NCBI RefSeq assembly: GCF_900156205.1
Contig: NZ_FTNA01000030.1
Span: 8,732-18,801 of the forward strand
Origin: Leptospira interrogans
GTDB taxonomy: Bacteria; Spirochaetota; Leptospiria; Leptospirales; Leptospiraceae
Reading direction: 5' to 3'
Length of the DNA stretch: 10,070 nt
Each line of letters starts with the position of its first letter. Position 1 is the first letter of the stretch. The notes below the pieces were generated by a model. The model searched no databases, had not been told where the DNA came from, and saw only the letters and a list, made by a program, of their open reading frames with translations. The position numbers were made by a program, and so were the translations under genes. This document shows, one piece after another, positions 1 to 7,770 of this stretch.

Positions 1-343
1 AGAGTTCCCACATTTTTAAATAGATCTGCAAAACCTAGATTTGTGAGAGTTCCCACAGATTCAGATTCACAGAAGTTCATTCATAATATTAAATATTCCG
101 TTTAACAAATAACTCATACAATTACGAAAAAAATTTTACTGATCTCTAAAAAATTAAGTGTTCGTAAATGTTGTGACAAAGCGTCGATTAACATAGGTTC
201 AATAGAATCAATACGAAAGCGATTGAGGAGCAAAATGCTCTTTCAAACTCAGCAAAACTTTTATTATACCACCCACGAGTATTTGGATCTCAATATAAAT
301 AAATCTGTTGGAATTACGACAAATCCTGTGTAAAACTTACACT
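1..343. other. Gene-free repeat-bearing region
   Basis: No convincing gene is visible on either strand. Two members of the short near-palindrome family lie at the left edge: TTCCCACA around 5-12 and TGTGAGAGTTCCCACA at 42-57. At about 95-107 there is AATATTCCGTTTA, the reverse complement of a segment inside the tandem repeat at 5302-5661. At about 218-258 the minus strand reads GCTGAGTTTGAAAGAGCATT, which resembles the GAGTT array unit at 6553-6580 but inverted. At about 302-320 there is a degenerate palindrome around GGAATTACGACA that recurs at 7970-7987. Confidence 0.6.
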
Positions 344-775
344 CCACAACGCGATTCATAGAGAGTGTTGTGTTGAGTTTTCCAACGCGACCTGCAGAGC
401 GACCCTTAGGAAGCGATGCATTGAGTTTGAGGAAAGCGTTGTGCTGAGTTTTCCCTATTTTTGGGTGGGTGCGGTAAGGTTCGGAAAATTTTTCTCTATC
501 CGAAAAATATACTTTTTGCAAGTAAAAAGACTCATCCTTGTCGGAACACTTGAAAAATGTGCCTTTTTGAGCCCAGAACGGCGATCCATAGAAAGCCCGT
601 TCTGTTGAGTTCATTTTGATTCTAAAATCCTATTCAACTTGTGGGTAGGTTATGGCAGAGCGGCGATGCATTGAGTTCAGGGAGTGAGACATTGAGTTAC
701 TTCGAGCGCCAATAAAAGCAAGACACTGGAGCGTTCTGTTGAGTCCAATTTTAATTCTAAAATCCCCTTCAACTT
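344..775 (+). repeat. Degenerate GAGTT hairpin-unit array, copy 1
   Basis: This stretch is built from related units that mostly end in TTGAGTT or CTGAGTT and often begin with AACGCGAT or GGCGATGCAT. Several units can fold, for example CAACGC and GTGTTG around 346-371. The block GCGATGCATTGAGTT occurs at about 411-425 and again at about 663-677. A longer unit, with TTTTGATTCTAAAATCC followed by TTCAACTTGT, occurs near 614-644, again near 749-779 in diverged form, and in the array at 6517-6648. A minus-strand open frame crosses the region but has no family resemblance and follows the repeats, so it is not annotated as a gene. The role is unknown. Confidence 0.7.
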
Positions 776-795
776 GTAAGCATTTCCCCATATTC

Positions 796-900
796 ATCGC
801 GTTCTATATTGAAACTAAAGATAAAATATCGCATTACGTTTCTTTCATGCAATTTATCAACCAGAACTAAGAGTTCGGTCCGGCAAAACTGGATTCGCCA
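796..900 (-). repeat. 106-bp dispersed module, inverted copy
   Basis: Read on the minus strand, this matches the modules at 6420-6525 and 9911-10016 without gaps. The inner 35 bases (796-830 here) are identical in all three copies, while the outer part has drifted more, including a few transversions. Unlike the other two copies, it points inward toward an array (344-775) that keeps the plus orientation. Array and module are therefore in opposite orientation here, as expected if the modules are inverted ends of a larger element. No open frame of note lies within it. Confidence 0.75.
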
Positions 901-932
901 CTATTTTATTATACAAAATCCATAGGATTAAA

Positions 933-984
933 GTTGTTAAAAAATGAATTCTTCATCTCTGTTTCATGGAAACGGTCGATTGAA
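933..984 (+). repeat. Dispersed ~52-bp module with GAAACGGTCGATTGAA, copy 1
   Basis: The segment runs from GTTGTTAAAAAATGAATTC to GAAACGGTCGATTGAA (969-984). The same ordered blocks appear at 5880-5934 on the plus strand and at 9847-9898 on the minus strand. It sits just outside the inverted 106-bp module. The copy at 9847-9898 stands in the same relation to the module at 9911, so the two modules often travel together. Confidence 0.65.
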
Positions 985-1209
985 ATGTAAACAATTAGAT
1001 TGATTACTTTATTATATAGTTCTAATTAAAATAGCTTCATTTTTAAAATAGTCAAAAGAATTTTTATTAAATGATAGTTATAGAATTAAGATTTTATTCG
1101 AAAATTTGATTTTGAGATTATTATTTTCGGATTTGATAAAGACTCTTTTGATGGAGCTATAAACTAAGACTACCACCTAACACTGAAACTTAAAATCGAG
1201 CAAAAATTT
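985..1209. other. AT-rich gene-free spacer
   Basis: Very AT-rich sequence between the repeat cluster and the end of the MORN gene. I see no gene, and no clear stem with a T-run that would serve as a terminator for the minus-strand gene ending at 1210. Confidence 0.5.
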
Positions 1210-1829
1210 CTACCCGTGACAACTTAGTTTGTTTCGGATAATAGAACATTCTTTTTTTCTTTTTCCCACAATCAGATGACCTTCTGCGCTTTCTCCGTCG
1301 TCATAAAACCTTCCGCTAAATATGGCTCCGTTTGCAAATCGATACGTTCCGGTTCCCACTTTTTTATCGTTTTGGAAATACCCGGAATATAAATCCCCAT
1401 CTTTGTATTGAATCCTTCCGTATCCATGTCGTTTATCATTTTTGAAAGTTCCGGAATATACTTCTCCTGTATCGTATACGTATATACCCTGTCCACTTTT
1501 ACAGTTTCCATTTTTACATCCTGGGGTTGCTCCCAGATAAGCGGAAATGGATTTAGTTTCCTCCCGGTAAGGTCGATTCGGTTCTGAGTCCGCTACTTCT
1601 TCTACGTATTTTTTAGGTTGGCCTAGTGCGTCTTCTTGAAAGAATTTTCTTTCCTTTAAATCCGGTTCCAACTCTACTTCTTTATTTTTTTTCTGTAAAT
1701 TCGAAGTTTTAACGTTTTCTTTCTTAGTAGTTCCTTTGTTTTTTTTCCACAATCTAAGAATACAAAAAACAAAAGTAAAACAACTCCTAACGCGAAGATT
1801 ATTTTTCGATCGATTCCGAAAAGTACCAT
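1210..1829 (-). CDS. Membrane-anchored MORN-repeat protein, split by a frameshift
   Basis: The chosen start is the ATG at 1829, which follows an excellent Shine-Dalgarno (AGGAGG, 5-nt spacing). Translation gives MVLFGIDRK and then a strong hydrophobic segment (about residues 9-26), an N-terminal anchor with the rest probably outside the cytoplasm. That frame stops at 1674 after 51 residues. The following domain lies in another frame: a charged linker, a CKNGNC motif, then three MORN-like repeats (about residues 113-181 of the joined product: GIYVYDTGEVYSGTFKNDKR and two relatives), ending at 1210. One extra A, or a -1 slip, in either A8 tract (1739-1746 or 1685-1692) restores a 206-residue protein. 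The MORN frame has no ATG of its own between the first tract and the repeats. Four cysteines (about 105, 110, 195, 204) could form disulfides. MORN repeats generally mediate binding; the partner is unknown. Alternatives are a pseudogene, phase variation or a sequencing error. Confidence 0.75.
1685..1692 (-). repeat. A8 homopolymer tract, second slippery site
   Basis: A second A8 run 54 bases downstream is read as AGA AAA AAA ATA in the anchor frame, again in phase for -1 slippage. It comes just before the anchor frame reaches its stop at 1674, so it is the last chance to enter the MORN frame. Confidence 0.65.
1739..1746 (-). repeat. A8 homopolymer tract, first slippery site
   Basis: In the anchor frame the minus strand reads GGA AAA AAA ACA, which contains the heptamer A AAA AAA in the phase used for -1 slippage. 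It lies right after the hydrophobic anchor. Nine As, or one -1 slip, would continue into the MORN frame. Confidence 0.7.
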
Positions 1830-1834
1830 CGCCG

Positions 1835-1840
1835 CCTCCT
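1835..1840 (-). promoter_or_regulatory. Strong ribosome binding site of the MORN gene
   Basis: The minus strand reads AAAGGAGGCGGCG directly before the ATG at 1829. AGGAGG with five-base spacing decides the start in favour of the anchor frame over the upstream ATGs at 1874 and 1941, neither of which gives a better N-terminus. Confidence 0.8.
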
Positions 1841-2023
1841 TTGTTTTTATATCGGAATCCAATTTGGGTTTCAAAAGATTTGTATTTTAACAGAGGTTCT
1901 CTAAAATCAAAAAGAAACGTCGTCCAATCAAATTTTTGCACAAAACCGCTGTTTTGCGGCCATCACAAAATTAAAAATCCATTTTAGAAATATTACTTAG
2001 AAACTTGTCCTAAAACCGTCCAA

Positions 2024-2038
2024 TGTAGGAACTACTAT
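2024..2038 (+). repeat. Short dispersed near-palindrome (TGTAGGAACTACTAT)
   Basis: A member of the 15-18-bp family with outer arms TGTAG/CTACA or TGTGG/CCACA around a GAACT core. It lies between two minus-strand genes, and a nearly identical copy is found 75 bases away. Confidence 0.6.
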
Positions 2039-2098
2039 GAAAATTTAACGAGTTTAGAACCGCTCGAAAGTTCACAAATTGCCAAATACGACTTAATT

Positions 2099-2114
2099 TG
2101 TAGGAACTACTACA
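2099..2114 (+). repeat. Short dispersed near-palindrome (TGTAGGAACTACTACA)
   Basis: The cleanest member of the family in this spacer: five-base arms TGTAG and CTACA flank GAACTA. The next gene end is at 2175, so it could form a weak hairpin in the 3' region of the phosphoesterase transcript. It lacks a following T-run on the minus strand, so it is not called a terminator. Confidence 0.6.
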
Positions 2115-2174
2115 TTTTATTAAAAATTTCTAAAGAATTATCGCGTAAAATTTTTTGAGGTTTTTGGACAACTC

Positions 2175-3380
2175 TTAAGAATTTTTCTTCAATTGAATCA
2201 CACTGATTTCAGAAGGTGCTCCGAGTCGTATCGGTGGTCCCCAATATCCGGTTCCACGGCTCACATAAATCCAAGTGTCCTTATGTTTATGAAGTCCGGC
2301 TACAAACTTCTGCGCTAAATAGATGAGTAAATTACCCGGAAAGTATTGTCCTCCGTGGGTATGTCCGGACAACTGTAGATCAAATCCAGCTTCCGCCCCT
2401 TCAAAGACGCTATTAGGTTGATGAGCGAGTAATATTTTATAATCTGTTTTTTCCCCACCTTTCATTGCACGATACGGATCTGTTTTGTGTTCCTCCAGAA
2501 TCGTCCCCGCTTTTAAATCAGTAACTCCCGCAAGAGTCAGACTAGCTTTACCGTGTTCTAAAATTTTATTTTCGTTTAACAATACTCGGATTCCGTGTTT
2601 CTCCAATTCCCGAATCCAAGAAAGTACACCCGAATAATATTCGTGATTTCCGGTTACAAAAAAGGTTCCGTGTTTAGATTTTAGATCTCCAAGAGGTGTA
2701 ATATGATGTCCTAGTTTACTTACAGGCCCGTCTACTAAATCTCCGGTAATCGCTACCAAGTCCGGTTCCAGTTCGTTGATTCTTTTTACTACGGATTCTA
2801 AAAAACTTTTTTTAATCGTAGGTCCAATGTGAACGTCAGAGATCTGAACAATCCTAAATCCGTCTAAGGACGTATGTAAATTTTTTTCTATTACTTCTAC
2901 CGAAATCACTTTTAGCTTTTTATGCGCCTGATAAAATCCAATTCCAGTCAACCCTCCCGCAAGCCCAAGAACCGAAAAACTTAAAACCCTATTTAAAAAT
3001 TCTTTTCTTTGTATCAATTCTTCGGTTTCACTTTCTATTACATTCTGACTTGGAAAAAATTTAGTAAGTCCGTAAAAAGACACAGTTGTAATATCTTTCA
3101 ATAATACCAAACTGAATAAGATCGTAAAAAAACCAAGTCCAGTAAACGCTAGATAAGAAAACGCGGTTTGAATTCCTTCTCGTTTAGAAGTCAGACTGAT
3201 ATAATAACTCACTGGAATACTTAAGGTGAACAATACAATCAGAGTCCACCCTAACCAAGAAATCCATCCTTGAGTACTTAAATTTGGAATTAAACGAAAG
3301 CCTGTATACGTATAACCCAGCCCTATAATGAGCGTAAATACCGTAAGAAAAATAAGAAAACGAGAGATTTGATTTTCCAT
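2175..3380 (-). CDS. Polytopic membrane metallophosphoesterase, YkuE/YaeI-like
   Basis: A calcineurin-like phosphoesterase of 401 residues with a membrane-embedded N-terminus. Hydrophobic segments lie at about 7-27, 40-62, 73-95 and 131-150. The catalytic domain begins near 165 and shows the full metal-binding set: D182-x-H184, G213-D214, G244-N-H-E247, H320 and G339-H-T-H342. The family hydrolyses phosphomonoesters or diesters with two metal ions. The layout resembles YkuE/YaeI proteins, to which I recall the chlamydial LpxG (a UDP-diacylglucosamine hydrolase) is related; the substrate here cannot be read from sequence. Before the fourth segment, QRKEFLNR resembles a degenerate twin-arginine motif as in YkuE. 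The ATG at 3380 has only a weak distant AGG, so the start is moderately certain. It is divergent from the GAF phosphatase and 345 bases upstream of the MORN gene. Confidence 0.9.
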   Translation of the reverse strand: MENQISRFLIFLTVFTLIIGLGYTYTGFRLIPNLSTQGWISWLGWTLIVLFTLSIPVSYYISLTSKREGIQTAFSYLAFTGLGFFTILFSLVLLKDITTVSFYGLTKFFPSQNVIESETEELIQRKEFLNRVLSFSVLGLAGGLTGIGFYQAHKKLKVISVEVIEKNLHTSLDGFRIVQISDVHIGPTIKKSFLESVVKRINELEPDLVAITGDLVDGPVSKLGHHITPLGDLKSKHGTFFVTGNHEYYSGVLSWIRELEKHGIRVLLNENKILEHGKASLTLAGVTDLKAGTILEEHKTDPYRAMKGGEKTDYKILLAHQPNSVFEGAEAGFDLQLSGHTHGGQYFPGNLLIYLAQKFVAGLHKHKDTWIYVSRGTGYWGPPIRLGAPSEISVIQLKKNS

Positions 3381-3528
3381 GATCTATAGACCTAAAAAAT
3401 TTCTTAAAGTTTCTTATTAAATTCAATTTCTTTGTGTGTAAGACTTTCCTTTTTATTTTCGTTTTCTTTCAAATCCTTCCAAACCCTTGACGATCCTTCT
3501 GTTCGCTCTAGTCTTGACGCAAATATCT
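3381..3528. promoter_or_regulatory. Divergent intergenic region
   Basis: This spacer must hold the promoters of both the phosphoesterase (minus) and the phosphatase (plus). CTTGACG occurs twice, 27 bases apart (3486-3492 and 3513-3519), and resembles a -35 element, but no matching -10 is found at 16-18 bases from either copy. No Shine-Dalgarno precedes the phosphatase starts. No promoter is called precisely. Confidence 0.35.
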
Positions 3529-5334
3529 ATGCCCCAGACCGTTTTAGAATTTCAAAAACTAAAAAGTATTTTAAATGTCAGTACGATCTTTACCGCAAAC
3601 TTAGATCTCTACCAACTTTTACCTTTGATTATGCTTTATTCTAAAGATCTTCTAGAAGCAGAGGCTAGTTCCTTATTTCTTATAAATGAAACCAGAGAAT
3701 TTTTATACTGCGAAGTAGCTCTCGGTGAAAAAGGAGAAATCATTCAAAAATATGGACGCCTAAATTTAGGAGAAGGAATCGCGGGTTGGGTCGCCAAAGA
3801 GAAAAAAACGATCATCTTAGAAGACGCCTATTCGGATTCTAGATTCAATCCTTCTTGGGATCAAAAAACTGGTTATAGAACCCGCTCCTTAATATGTGTT
3901 CCTTTGTTTGTGGAAAATAAAGTGATCGGAACTCTTGAAATTCTAAATAAAACGCAAAACCGTTCTTTTGATTCCTCCGATTTAAATTATCTTACTTCTC
4001 TTTCCGAAGTGGCTGCAATAGCGATCCAGAACGCAAAGATTCACGAGAATCTCAAAAAAAGAATTTTAGAACTTTCTCTTCTTTATGAATTTGAAAAACT
4101 AATCGTCTCCGAAAAAAGTATTCATGAATTAGGAAATTGGGTATTACAAAGAATATTAGAATTTTTAGAAGCAAGAACTGGAACTATCTATCTTGCGGAC
4201 CATACAAACCAAACCTTAAGAATTTTAGCAGCCAAAGGAATTCCCAAAGAAGCGGTTCAAACAATTACAGTTCCTTTTGGAGAGGGTGTTGCCGGTTGGG
4301 TCGCCAAAGAAAAGAAAAGTCTTCTTATACATAACTTAGAAGAAGACAATCGTTACGATAAGAACGCAAAATATAAGTTCGAAACAAACTCTCTCATCTC
4401 TTCTCCTTTAATTTACAGAAATGAACTTTTAGGAGTTATTAGTGTTAATAGTAAAAAATCAGGCTTTGCGTTTCATCAAAACGATTTGGAAATGTTGGAC
4501 ACGGTTGCCAATAGGCTTGCTCTGACGATTAAAAACGCGGATCTATTTCACAGAGTAATAGATTCGGATCGTGAGTTGCAAAGAGCCAGAGAAGTCATGT
4601 CTAAGTTTATTCCAACTACAATCCCTTATATAAAAAATTTGGAAGTTAGCGCAGAGTATATTCCCTATTCGAATGTAGGAGGAGATTTTTATAATATATT
4701 TAGATTAGATCCAGAACGAACCGGTTTTTTAATCGCGGATGTTTCCGGTCACGGCCTTTCGGCTTCTGTAATCGCCGCGATGATGAATACGATCATTTCC
4801 ACTTACGACAAAGAAATTCTTTCTAGTCCTTCTCAATTTTTTACCGAACTCAATCACGCTCTTTATAATAAGATGGTTGGAAATTTTGTAACCGCGTTTT
4901 ACTGTGTAATCAACACCAATCAAAATACAATTCTTTATTCCAACGCAGGACACAATCATCCCTTACTTTTACAAAACGCTACCAACAACTTGATTTCTTT
5001 AGAAACAAAGGGCAAATTGATAGGGGTAATTCCAGATCTTTTTTTTGAGGAGAACTTGATTGATTTCGACTTCGGCGACAGACTTGTTTTATATACGGAT
5101 GGCATTTCGGAACATTATTCTGAAGACAGAACCAAACGTTATAACGAAGAGTTAATTTCTCTTTCAATTCATAAGTCGATTTCTAAAACCTCAAAGGAAG
5201 TAGCGTCTCAAATCATTTCGGATTGTATCGAATTTTGTAACCGTCCTAAGTTTGACGATGACGTTACTCTTCTTGTAATCGATCGTTTAAAACAAAAACG
5301 CGATAGTTTCTACAATTTCTTAATTTTACTGTAA
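3529..5334 (+). CDS. GAF-GAF-SpoIIE (PP2C-type) serine phosphatase
   Basis: An RsbU/SpoIIE-like phosphatase with two sensory GAF domains. Counting from the alternative TTG start at 3487 (615 residues), GAF1 spans about 30-183 and GAF2 about 200-352; both contain GEG[IV]AGWVAKEKK. A short helix (about 353-378) links to the phosphatase domain at about 385-600, with GGD (398-400), DVSGHG (418-423), NAGHN (486-490), TDGISE (537-542) and FDDDVTLLV (589-597). The metal-binding aspartates are present, so it should be active, typically on a phosphorylated anti-sigma-factor antagonist; no such partner is encoded nearby. GAF ligands are unknown. No membrane segment is seen. The ATG at 3529 (MPQTVLEF) is preferred because conserved sequence begins there, though neither start has a ribosome binding site. 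The last eleven residues are encoded by the adjacent tandem repeat. Confidence 0.9.
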   Translation: MPQTVLEFQKLKSILNVSTIFTANLDLYQLLPLIMLYSKDLLEAEASSLFLINETREFLYCEVALGEKGEIIQKYGRLNLGEGIAGWVAKEKKTIILEDAYSDSRFNPSWDQKTGYRTRSLICVPLFVENKVIGTLEILNKTQNRSFDSSDLNYLTSLSEVAAIAIQNAKIHENLKKRILELSLLYEFEKLIVSEKSIHELGNWVLQRILEFLEARTGTIYLADHTNQTLRILAAKGIPKEAVQTITVPFGEGVAGWVAKEKKSLLIHNLEEDNRYDKNAKYKFETNSLISSPLIYRNELLGVISVNSKKSGFAFHQNDLEMLDTVANRLALTIKNADLFHRVIDSDRELQRAREVMSKFIPTTIPYIKNLEVSAEYIPYSNVGGDFYNIFRLDPERTGFLIADVSGHGLSASVIAAMMNTIISTYDKEILSSPSQFFTELNHALYNKMVGNFVTAFYCVINTNQNTILYSNAGHNHPLLLQNATNNLISLETKGKLIGVIPDLFFEENLIDFDFGDRLVLYTDGISEHYSEDRTKRYNEELISLSIHKSISKTSKEVASQIISDCIEFCNRPKFDDDVTLLVIDRLKQKRDSFYNFLILL

Positions 5335-5661
5335 TCTCCCGAAAATGTGGGAGTTCCCACATCAACTGATAAACGGAATATTCTAATCTTATAAAATGAA
5401 TTGTCTCAATATCTAAAAGGAAATTATAATTTCTACCCACTGAAAGCGTGATAGTTCCTACAATTTCTAAGTTTTACTGTAATCTCCCGAAAATGTGGGG
5501 GTTCCCACATCAACTGATAAACGGAATATTCTAATCTTATAAAATGAATTAATTGTCTCAATATCTAAAAGAAAATTATAATTTCTACCCACTGAAAGCG
5601 TGATAGTTCCTACAATTTCTAAGTTTTACTGTAATCTCCCGAAAATGTGGGAGTTCTCACA
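5302..5661 (+). repeat. Tandem 148/152-bp repeat, about 2.4 copies
   Basis: Copies begin at 5302, 5450 and 5602 with GATAGTT[TC]CTACAATTTC. The first two periods differ by a four-base AATT insertion near 5549. The third copy breaks off near 5661 after the palindrome. Each copy carries the near-palindrome ATGTGGGAGTTCCCACAT (5345-5362) or a variant (5493-5510, 5645-5661). The first copy overlaps the end of the phosphatase gene and supplies its stop codon. Copies 1 and 2 are nearly identical apart from a few substitutions, so the duplication is recent. Confidence 0.9.
5345..5362 (+). repeat. Perfect-arm palindrome after the phosphatase gene
   Basis: ATGTGGGA and TCCCACAT form eight-base arms around GT, ten bases past the phosphatase stop. 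The downstream sequence has no T-run, so this is at best an atypical terminator or RNA-end hairpin. It is repeated in each tandem copy and belongs to the dispersed near-palindrome family. Confidence 0.65.
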
Positions 5662-6419
5662 ATCCAGCCTAACAAACCTTAACGGGAATTAAACTTCGTA
5701 ATCATAATTCAAACATGAAACCGGAGTTGTTATAATGTAGGAACTCATACGAATTCTGTTCTATACTTTTTTTCATCCCAAAAGAAAGATCATCATCTAT
5801 CAAAAAATGTGGGAACTACTACTTTTTTAATGTGAATTCGATGCAAAAAAATGAGAAAGAATTTCCTAAAAGAATAGAATTGTTGAAAAATTAATTCTCT
5901 ATGGGTTTTCGTTGTATAGAAACGGTCGATTGAAGCGTTTTGTTAATTGTTGCTATGGAATTTTCAACAACTCTAATATGAGTTCCTACAATTTTAGAAT
6001 TTGTTCGTAAAATCGTGATTTGTAGTAGTTCTCACAATTTAAAGAAAAGATTTGCAAAATTGAATCCAACTTTTTTCAAAAAAAATGAATCGTAGCCGAA
6101 CTCACGTTTTCTTACGAAAGATTCTAATGACAAACTCCAAAATTAGAACCCGTTCAAAGTATCAGAACGAAACGTATAGACTTTTTCAAGTAACAGATTC
6201 CTTCTATTTTTTCTTTCCCAATCTTTGAATCTATTTTGGCTTTTTCATTAGAGTTGTTGAAAAAATCCATACTGCGATTAACACAAGGGCTTTATCGAAT
6301 CGTTTTTGAATAATACAGATTTTACTACGAATTTATTTTTACTTTATTCAAGAACTGCATAATAAAAAACCCAATCCAATAAGTTTCATCAATTCTGTGA
6401 ATTCAGCGAAAGAAAACCG
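5662..6419. other. Gene-free mosaic of short repeats
   Basis: No gene is supported. Variants of the near-palindrome occur at about 5735-5749 (TGTAGGAACTCATAC), 5809-5823 (TGTGGGAACTACTAC), 5978-5991 (TATGAGTTCCTACA) and 6021-6037 (TGTAGTAGTTCTCACA). TTGTTGAAAA (5880-5889) pairs with TTTTCAACAA (5961-5970) as an inverted repeat around the second dispersed module. The same GTTGTTGAAAAA block recurs near 6252. ACCCAATCCAATAA at 6369-6382 recurs at 9825-9838. Confidence 0.6.
5880..5934 (+). repeat. Dispersed module with GAAACGGTCGATTGAA, copy 2
   Basis: It starts with TTGTTGAAAAATTAATTCTC and ends with the 16 bases GAAACGGTCGATTGAA (5919-5934), identical to 969-984. The middle differs from copy 1. 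Unlike copies 1 and 3, no 106-bp module lies next to it; the nearest is almost 500 bases away. Confidence 0.65.
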
Positions 6420-6525
6420 GGGCAAATCCGGCGTCACCGGACCGAGCTCTCTGTCCTGGTCAATCAATTACATGAAAAAAACATAATACGATATTTTATC
6501 TTTAGTTTCAATATAGAACGCGATC
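6420..6525 (+). repeat. 106-bp dispersed module, plus-strand copy A
   Basis: It aligns without gaps to 9911-10016 with ten differences, all transitions. Its 35-base inner core (6490-6524) is identical to the other two copies. The outer end can form a small hairpin (TCCGG, loop, CCGGA at 6427-6441). The inner end runs directly into a GAGTT array. Confidence 0.8.
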
Positions 6526-6648
6526 TGTCGAGCGCCAATAGAAGCGAGACGCTGAGTTTGAGAAAGCATTCTGCTGAGTTCAATTTTGATTTTAAAACTC
6601 TCTTCAACTTGTGGGGTTGGTTATGGCAGAGAGCGTTCTGCTGAATTT
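6517..6648 (+). repeat. GAGTT hairpin-unit array, copy 2
   Basis: It contains the units GAACGCGATCTGTCGAGCGC, AAGCGAGACGCTGAGTTTGAG, AAGCATTCTGCTGAGTT, the CTTCAACTTGTGGGGTTGG block and GAGCGTTCTGCTGA. All have relatives in the array at 344-775. A minus-strand open frame here gives a CHNQPHKLKR-like peptide. A similar peptide arises from the repeat near 8040, so it follows the repeat and is not evidence for a gene. Confidence 0.7.
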
Positions 6649-6823
6649 CCTTATACATCATCCGTTTCGCATTAGATTCTATCAAACTTACATAAAACGG
6701 CGGTTTGTGATAAACATTTAGGTACTTGATTTGATAGAGGTGAGTAATAGAAATTCATAATTTCATTCTTAAGTTGTTGCGTTTTATTCCTTTTACAATC
6801 AAAAATCAAATCAGGAGCCAAAG
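6649..6823. promoter_or_regulatory. Upstream region of the aldo/keto reductase
   Basis: A tentative sigma-70-like pair is TTGATA (6731-6736) with CATAAT (6756-6761); the 19-base spacing is long, so this is weak. The ribosome binding site AGGAG lies at 6813-6817, six bases before the ATG. Confidence 0.35.
6813..6817 (+). promoter_or_regulatory. Ribosome binding site of the aldo/keto reductase
   Basis: AGGAG followed by CCAAAG and ATG gives standard spacing and fixes the start at 6824. Confidence 0.8.
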
Positions 6824-7660
<837 letters not shown>

Positions 7661-7770
7661 AACTTGTCCTACCGATACCTATAAAATTGGGTTAACGCAA
7701 AGCCTTGTTTCAATAGAAAATATTGATACTTTGTTTTACAGTTATTGAGTAAAATCTTAAAATATGCTGG

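Larger units (their letters stand above)
1841..2174. other. Gene-free spacer upstream of the MORN gene
   Basis: No supported gene. Open frames extend upstream of the MORN start but have no ribosome binding site. The spacer holds two copies of the short near-palindrome (2024-2038 and 2099-2114) and a weak CCGC/GCGG hairpin near 1947-1960. The separation makes it unlikely that the phosphoesterase and MORN genes form a tight operon, although both are on the minus strand. Confidence 0.5.

Noticed and set aside
264..614. Minus-strand open frame of 116 codons
   Set aside because: It is a read-through of the GAGTT array, has no ribosome binding site or family resemblance, and its peptide follows the repeat units.
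1272..1511. Third minus-strand frame inside the MORN region
   Set aside because: It is a shadow of the MORN-coding frame; the MORN frame has the repeat pattern and this one does not.
5302..5661. Possible CRISPR array
   Set aside because: The repeated unit is about 150 bp and includes the whole period, with no unique spacers and no cas genes nearby.
6420..6470. Possible tRNA or rRNA fragment in the GC-richer part of the 106-bp module
   Set aside because: No cloverleaf, anticodon stem or TTCGA-type loop could be built; only a short hairpin is present.
6464..6685. Minus-strand open frame of 73 codons
   Set aside because: It lies entirely on module and array sequence. Its HNQPHKLKR-type segment also appears in the frame at 7819-8082 because the same DNA repeat underlies both.
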